From Catellatospora vulcania (GTDB lineage Bacteria > Actinomycetota > Actinomycetes > Mycobacteriales > Micromonosporaceae), in the NCBI RefSeq assembly GCF_009720385.1, contig NZ_WARX01000007.1, positions 248,001 to 312,000 on the forward strand: 64,000 nt of DNA. Direction: 5' to 3'. The translations under genes were made by a program, and so were the position numbers. This document shows positions 60,024 to 64,000 of the stretch, one piece after another. Each line of letters starts with the position of its first letter. The stretch's first letter is position 1. The notes below the pieces were generated by a model, which saw only the letters and a list, made by a program, of their open reading frames with translations, was not told the origin of the DNA and ran no database searches.

Positions 60024-60350
60024 ATGAGCACGATGCAGGCCGTGAGAGCGCACGCCAGGGGCGGCCCGGAGCAGCTCGTCTACGAGCAGGCGCCGCGGCC
60101 CGAACCCGGGCACGGTGACGTGCTGGTGGCCGTGAAAGCCGCCTCCATGACGCCGGACGAGCTCACCTGGCCGGAAACCTGGACGTACACCCCAGACGGC
60201 AGCGGGCCCGAGCGCACCCCGGTCACCCCGTCGCACGAGTTCTCCGGCGTCGTCGCGGCCACCGGGGCGGGCGTCGACCGTCTCCAAGTGCAAGGACCAC
60301 CCGGTGCTGAGGGTCGGGACGCGGCTCAACGCGGTGGTCGACCCTGCTGA
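60024..60350 (+). pseudogene. Truncated MDR-family oxidoreductase
   Basis: The first ~85 residues (MQAVRAHARGGPEQLVYEQAPRPEPGHGDVLVAVKAASMTPDELTWPETW; SHEFSGVVAATGAGVDRL) are the GroES-like start of a medium-chain NADP oxidoreductase. After VDRL the frame turns into unrelated text (QVQGPPGAEGRDAAQRGG) and stops; the coenzyme domain is absent before the DUF4259 gene. Upstream the gene has GGAG, so it was once a normal gene. About 240 residues are missing. Confidence 0.7.
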
Positions 60351-60406
60351 CAGGCTTTACGCGATAGTGCCTTGACGATGCAGGAACCGAGCGTGCCGTG
60401 CCCGGA

Positions 60407-60781
60407 TCAGGCCCGCTGGCTTACGGCCAATTCGGACAACTGGTCAAACGTCCGCACCAGCACGGCTCGCCGCTGCTCCTTGAACCCGGGCCGCGGCTCC
60501 AGCCCGTCGATCGCACGCTCCCAGACGGACAGGAAACGGGTCTTCCAACCTGCGATGACCTCAGGGTCAGGCAGGACAGCACCGACATAGCCCTGTTGCG
60601 CGACGAGCGCGAGCAGTTCGAGGTTGCACGGCACCGCGACACCCCAGTACTCGTCTGGTTCGATCTCGACGGAGTCGCCGGACATCGCCTCGGCGACCTC
60701 GCTGATGAGCCGGTCGGTCAGCATCGACAGGTGGTCGGCGGCGGTGTCGTCCTCGAAGTTTCCACTGCCCCAGGTCCCCAT
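60407..60781 (-). CDS. DUF4259 protein
   Basis: 124 aa. The opening MGTWGSGNFEDDTAADHL and the helical rest (LISEVAEAM; NLELLALVAQQGYVGAVLPDPEVIAGWKTRFLSVWERAIDGL) are the DUF4259 signature, including the MGTWGxGxFexDxAxD start. Function unknown; members often sit beside immunity-type genes. Confidence 0.88.
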   Translation of the reverse strand: MGTWGSGNFEDDTAADHLSMLTDRLISEVAEAMSGDSVEIEPDEYWGVAVPCNLELLALVAQQGYVGAVLPDPEVIAGWKTRFLSVWERAIDGLEPRPGFKEQRRAVLVRTFDQLSELAVSQRA

Positions 60782-60899
60782 GAGTGCCCTCCCCGTGCCG
60801 GTCGTCGCCGCAGCCTACCCAGACGCAGGGACATGTTCACCGACCGCGACGCGATAACGGGTGGCCGACGCCCGGCCGGATGCTGTCTACTGCCCGATC

Positions 60900-61376
60900 A
60901 TGGCGGGTACGACGTTGGCCTTCCTCAGTCCTTGCGAGGTCATGCAGGTCGAGGCGATTCTGAAGGAGGAATTGGCGGCTGCGGGGTTGGTTGAGCACCG
61001 TCGGTCGCCGGGCACTTGGCTTGGCAGCGGTCACCTTAACTACACCTACTGGATCCAGTCACCGGCCTGTGAGATCGAACCGGAGGCGCTGGTGCTTCTC
61101 GCGGAGGTGGCCGGCACGGCCATGTGCTGCGAATTCCTGCTGTACTCGTGCATCACCGACGCCGGCGACGCCCAGCTGCTGGGCGGCATCGCGCAGCGTG
61201 TGGCGGCTCGCACCAGAGGTTGGGTGTTCATCGAGTTCGAGGTCGAGCCGTCAGCGGAGGTGTACGGCCAGTTGAACCGCACCGGCCGGGGTATCCGGTT
61301 CGACGGCGACGCCTACCTCGACGCGGCGGCGATGGCGGCCTGGATGGCCCACCCCGACTACCACTTCGTCAAGTGA
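60900..61376 (+). CDS. DUF6368-like hypothetical protein
   Basis: 158 aa from ATG 60900, where the conserved text AGTTLAFLSPCEVMQVEAILKEELAAAGLVEH begins; an upstream GTG (60861) adds 13 residues of no character. Further text: WIQSPACEIEPEALVLLAEVAGTAMCCEFLLYS and ARTRGWVFIEFEVEPS. I think this is DUF6368, an immunity-like family, with modest certainty. It is divergent from DUF4259, whose start is 118 bp away. Confidence 0.6.
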   Translation: MAGTTLAFLSPCEVMQVEAILKEELAAAGLVEHRRSPGTWLGSGHLNYTYWIQSPACEIEPEALVLLAEVAGTAMCCEFLLYSCITDAGDAQLLGGIAQRVAARTRGWVFIEFEVEPSAEVYGQLNRTGRGIRFDGDAYLDAAAMAAWMAHPDYHFVK

Positions 61377-61378
61377 GG

Positions 61379-61418
61379 TCCGGCCGGGTCCTGGCCATGG
61401 GCGAGGGACCCGGCCGGA
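61379..61418. terminator. Bidirectional terminator
   Basis: TCCGGCCGGGTCC (61379-61391) pairs with GGACCCGGCCGGA (61406-61418), a 13-bp perfect stem with a 14-nt loop, between the convergent DUF6368-like and phytase-like genes. Confidence 0.8.
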
Positions 61419-61424
61419 GCGCGG

Positions 61425-62642
61425 TCAGCCGAGCACGCGGTGGTCGGCGTGCAGGGAGCGGTCGAGGCGGATGGTGATGAACTCGTTGTCGTCGGGGCGG
61501 CCCGGGGTGCGGCCCGACGAGAACGGGAAGTTGTTGTCGTTCAGTACGGCCAGGGTCCGGTTGTCGAGGATCAGCACGTCCTCGATCGTCTGGAACGGGT
61601 ACCGGAACGTGTCGGCGCCGCCGCCCAGGTGCTTCGGGTCGGCGATGTTCAGCAGGTCGGCGACCAGCGTCTTGTCTACCAGGCCGTCCCGGTCGCGGTC
61701 GGCCAGATCGGCCAGGTAGATCTTCTTGAACGCGGCCGCGTCGCCCTGGTTGTTGTCGCGCTCGATGACCAGGAAACGCTGCTTGTCGACCGCGATGAAG
61801 TCCCCGATCGCATTCGACGGCGACTCCAGCCGGTACGTCCAGCGCTTGGCCGTATACGCGCCTGCGCCCCGGTCGAACTGGTTTATCCGCAGGGTGCCCG
61901 CCGTGTCACCGCTGACGGTGCCTTCCAGCAACGGGTACAGGTACTTCCCGTCGACCGAGGCGGCCATGCCCTCGAAGCCCTTGCTGCTGCCCAGGTTCGC
62001 GGTCACGCCCAGCCGGGCGGCGCTCTCCGGCGCGTTGACGCCCGGCAGCGACACCGGCGCGGCCAGCAGCCGTCCGGCGCGGTCGAAGTGCAGCAGGTAC
62101 GGCCCGAACTCGTCGCCGATCCAGTAGCTGCCGTCCTTGGCCTTGACGATCGACTCGACGTCGAAGTCGGCGCCGGTCAGCACCCGGTCGGGGCGGGTCA
62201 GCGGCCACGGCACGAGCCCGGCCGGGTCGGTGAGGTTGACGCCGCCGACGGCGTCGACGGCGCGGGTGCCGAAGTCGGGGATGAGGCGCTGGATGCGCAG
62301 CACGAAGTCGCCGCTGTTGTTGATGTTGCCGTAGCCGTTGTCCGACAGCACGTCGTAGCTGCCGTCGCTGTTGCGGGCGATGCCGCTGAAGCCCTGCACG
62401 GGCTGGTCGGCGAAAGGCGGCGTCACCCCGTTGACCGGGGTGGTGCCGAGCAGCGAGCCGGACGGGTCGCTGGCGGGCACGAAGGTCAGCGCGGGCAGCG
62501 CGGCGAAGCCGGTGAGCACGGCCGGCCCGAAGTCACCGGACCGCTCCGCCTCGGCCGGGGCGGCCGAACCGCCGGTGGGCAGGGCGACCGCCAGGGTCAG
62601 CACGGTGAGGCCGGTGAGGGCCAGCCGGGGCAGACGTGTCAT
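61425..62642 (-). CDS. Secreted phytase-like esterase
   Basis: 405 aa with a signal peptide (LALTGLTVLTLAVALPTGGSAA). The mature part reads FSGIARNSDGSYDVLSDNGYGN, DVESIVKAKDGSYWIGDEFGPYLLHFDRAGRL, GFEGMAASVDGKYLYPLLEGTV, FLVIERDNNQG, TIEDVLILDNRTLAVLNDNNFPFS, the pattern of the esterase-like family with phytase-type beta-propeller. Acidic loop residues suggest calcium binding. Extracellular phosphomonoester or ester hydrolysis is likely. Confidence 0.85.
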   Translation of the reverse strand: MTRLPRLALTGLTVLTLAVALPTGGSAAPAEAERSGDFGPAVLTGFAALPALTFVPASDPSGSLLGTTPVNGVTPPFADQPVQGFSGIARNSDGSYDVLSDNGYGNINNSGDFVLRIQRLIPDFGTRAVDAVGGVNLTDPAGLVPWPLTRPDRVLTGADFDVESIVKAKDGSYWIGDEFGPYLLHFDRAGRLLAAPVSLPGVNAPESAARLGVTANLGSSKGFEGMAASVDGKYLYPLLEGTVSGDTAGTLRINQFDRGAGAYTAKRWTYRLESPSNAIGDFIAVDKQRFLVIERDNNQGDAAAFKKIYLADLADRDRDGLVDKTLVADLLNIADPKHLGGGADTFRYPFQTIEDVLILDNRTLAVLNDNNFPFSSGRTPGRPDDNEFITIRLDRSLHADHRVLG

Positions 62643-62760
62643 GAATCCTCCTCGAACGGGTAATCGACCCGGACGTTAGACATCCCGGTTGAACCCGCCG
62701 AGAACGTCCGCTCAACGGCGTATGGAGATCACCGTGCGGAGGAGGCGTTCGGCGACCCTG

Positions 62761-63132
62761 TCAGGCGTTGTGCACCCGCGCCTGCATGGTGAGTTTGTGT
62801 TGCAGATCCCGCAGGGTCTTCATCGTCTCCTCGTCGGTCAGGCCGGTGGTGGTCGACCACTCGTAGCCTGATCCGAAGATGTCGCTGGCGAAGACGATTT
62901 CCGTGGCGATCAGCGACCGTCGCCAGTCCCGCCGGCTGAGCGGCTGCCCGGCCTGGATGGACGTTCTGAGACGGCGGACCTGCTGGTACATGTCCTCGAC
63001 GTCCTCGAAACCCATGGCCACCGCAAGCGCGTCGGTGGCGTGGGCGGGTCCGCCCCATTCGTGGAAGCCGCGGACGAGCAGGTGGCGTTCGGCGTCGGTC
63101 AGGTCGATCGCCACTGGATCATCAATGGTCAC
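62761..63132 (-). CDS. Hypothetical protein, about 123 aa
   Basis: A helical cytosolic protein: DAERHLLVRGFHEWGGPAHATDALAVAMGFEDVEDMYQQVRRLRTSIQAGQPLSRRDWRRSLIATEIVFASDIFGSGYEWSTTTGLTDEETMKTLRDLQHKL. Start uncertain: TTG 63150, GTG 63132 or a later GTG. No family recognised. Confidence 0.6.
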   Translation of the reverse strand: MTIDDPVAIDLTDAERHLLVRGFHEWGGPAHATDALAVAMGFEDVEDMYQQVRRLRTSIQAGQPLSRRDWRRSLIATEIVFASDIFGSGYEWSTTTGLTDEETMKTLRDLQHKLTMQARVHNA

Positions 63133-63187
63133 GTCATGATGATCCCGCAAACCCTCGACGACCGCGGGGGCGACGGCTGCTGCGGGC

Positions 63188-63628
63188 TCAGCGCCGCTTC
63201 CACCAGGGTCGCGGGGGCGGGGCCGCGGCGGGCGGCGCGATCAGCGCCTGCGCCATCTCCTTGCTGATCACCTGCGCGATCTCCCTGGTGGCGCAGTTGA
63301 CGAGGATGCCGTGGCAGTCCGGAGCGCCGGCGGCCATCCGCAGCACGTCCTCGCCGCGCAGCCCGGCGTCGAAGCGCGGGCCGTAGGTACGCAGGAAGAC
63401 CTCCGGGTCGGCGAAGGTCAGAATCCGGGAGCGTCCGTCGTTGAAGGACGTGCTCGCGATGGTGAGCCGGCCGCCGGACACCACTGCGGCGCCCCTGGCC
63501 GCCATCATCTTGTCGGACATCACGCCGACCATGGAGGCGCGGAAGATCGTGGCGAACCGGTCGAAGGTCTCCGGGTTGGGATCTTCGGCGTGTGCCACCA
63601 GGGCGTCGGACAGCGGGGTGTCGGTCAT
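63188..63628 (-). CDS. SseB-like domain protein
   Basis: 146 aa: ETFDRFATIFRASMVGVMSD, GRLTIASTSFNDGRSRILTFADPEVFLRTYGPRFDAGLRGEDVLRMAAGAPDCHGILVNCATREIAQVISKEMAQALIA. This fits the SseB N-terminal domain (FADPEvF ... G.lvN). In actinomycetes SseB proteins have no secretion system to serve and their role is unclear. A proline-rich tail PPPRPWWKRR ends it. Confidence 0.65.
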   Translation of the reverse strand: MTDTPLSDALVAHAEDPNPETFDRFATIFRASMVGVMSDKMMAARGAAVVSGGRLTIASTSFNDGRSRILTFADPEVFLRTYGPRFDAGLRGEDVLRMAAGAPDCHGILVNCATREIAQVISKEMAQALIAPPAAAPPPRPWWKRR

Positions 63629-63692
63629 GGCGAGAGACGATAATGGAGATCCGCTCGGCCCGTGAGCCGGCGGCCTCGGCATACTCTGCCGG

Positions 63693-64000
63693 ATGAGCAC
63701 TCTCTACCTTGCCCGGGTGCTGGGGCACGAGCCGGTGGTCGCGGTCGAATGCGTGACCGTGCATCCCGACGCGGGACTGCCGCCTCATGCCGCTGACCAG
63801 CAGAGCCGCGCCGCCGAGCGGAGGTTCGTGCTGCGGCTGCTCATCGACGGTGACGAGGCGGGCGACGACGAGGACGTGGAGCAGGCCATGGCGCGCCAGG
63901 ACGCCGCCGCCGAAGACGGCTTCGTCGAGGAGGCCGTGCCCGATGTCCGGCGGGTGCGGGTGCTGGACATCGGGTTCGACGACAGGTTCTGGCGGGAGCA
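63693..64000 (+). CDS. Hypothetical protein, 5' part (runs off the window)
   Basis: From ATG 63693 (about 12 bp after a TACTCT that could be a -10) the frame is open to the edge, 102 residues: MSTLYLARVLGHEPVVAVECVTVHPDAG, then ERRFVLRLLIDGDEAGDDEDVEQAMARQDAAAEDGFVEEAV. Very acidic centre. No family recognised. Divergent from the SseB-like gene. Confidence 0.55.
   Translation, partial: MSTLYLARVLGHEPVVAVECVTVHPDAGLPPHAADQQSRAAERRFVLRLLIDGDEAGDDEDVEQAMARQDAAAEDGFVEEAVPDVRRVRVLDIGFDDRFWRE

Overview
The window is one contiguous stretch of very GC-rich actinobacterial chromosome. GC-biased third codon positions, GTG/TTG starts, 4-bp ATGA/GTGA gene overlaps, a mycothiol-dependent maleylpyruvate isomerase-type protein, an ECF41 (SigJ) sigma factor and a GPGG-motif small membrane protein all point to a filamentous actinomycete; Micromonosporaceae is my best guess from gene content, not from a search.

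Layout. 1-4.8 kb: tail of an acyl-CoA dehydrogenase, a PadR regulator with a membrane protein, then a ~395-bp module (a 48-aa protein gene with its own hairpin and upstream inverted repeat) present in two direct copies that bracket an AraC regulator and an ABM-type monooxygenase. 4.8-7.7 kb: a two-gene unit of a 138-aa protein that looks like a beta-grasp/ubiquitin-like protein ending in Gly-Gly, plus a DUF4132 protein. 7.8-10.3 kb: housekeeping-type accessory genes. 10.7-13.5 kb: an island-like patch with a MerR-controlled metal-resistance operon, two copies of a ~125-bp hairpin element, a decayed tRNA-Phe 3' end and a frameshifted trmO. 13.7-23.5 kb: NADH dehydrogenase-like flavoprotein with its ECF41 sigma factor, a PHP-domain protein, and assorted membrane proteins, hydrolases and an oxidoreductase.

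23.7-30.9 kb: a tight five-gene operon (CxH zinc-finger protein, 460-aa protein, vWA protein, MoxR AAA+ ATPase, DUF5682 protein). It matches the E. coli yehQ-P-L-M type of set. The fifth member of that set, a DUF4132 (YehI-like) protein, sits 16 kb upstream next to the Gly-Gly protein.

31-38 kb: NUDIX hydrolase, winged-helix protein, a large secreted beta-propeller/discoidin protein, and several strong inverted repeats.

38.4-59.8 kb: an unusual biosynthetic gene cluster. One two-gene unit (cytochrome P450, AMP-ligase) is followed by an eight-gene, largely overlapping run: aspartate decarboxylase PanD, a Rossmann dehydrogenase, a DUF6002/PLP-fold protein, an NRPS A-T protein, a free-standing ketosynthase, a LanB-like (lantibiotic dehydratase glutamylation-type) protein, an NRPS A-T-C-T protein and a KS-AT-ACP protein. 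A free-standing condensation protein and an MFS exporter lie convergent to it. Read directly from the sequence, the first KS has lost its second catalytic His (NIGH to NTGN), the second KS has lost its first catalytic His (HGTGT to SATGS), and the only AT has Gly for its nucleophilic Ser (GHSxG to GHGAG). No working AT, thioesterase or precursor peptide is visible. PanD implies beta-alanine supply, and the LanB-like protein implies possible aminoacyl-tRNA chemistry on a carrier-bound intermediate. This cluster is the strongest candidate for an undescribed system.

60-64 kb: a truncated oxidoreductase, DUF4259, a possible DUF6368 protein, phytase-like esterase, SseB-like and hypothetical genes.
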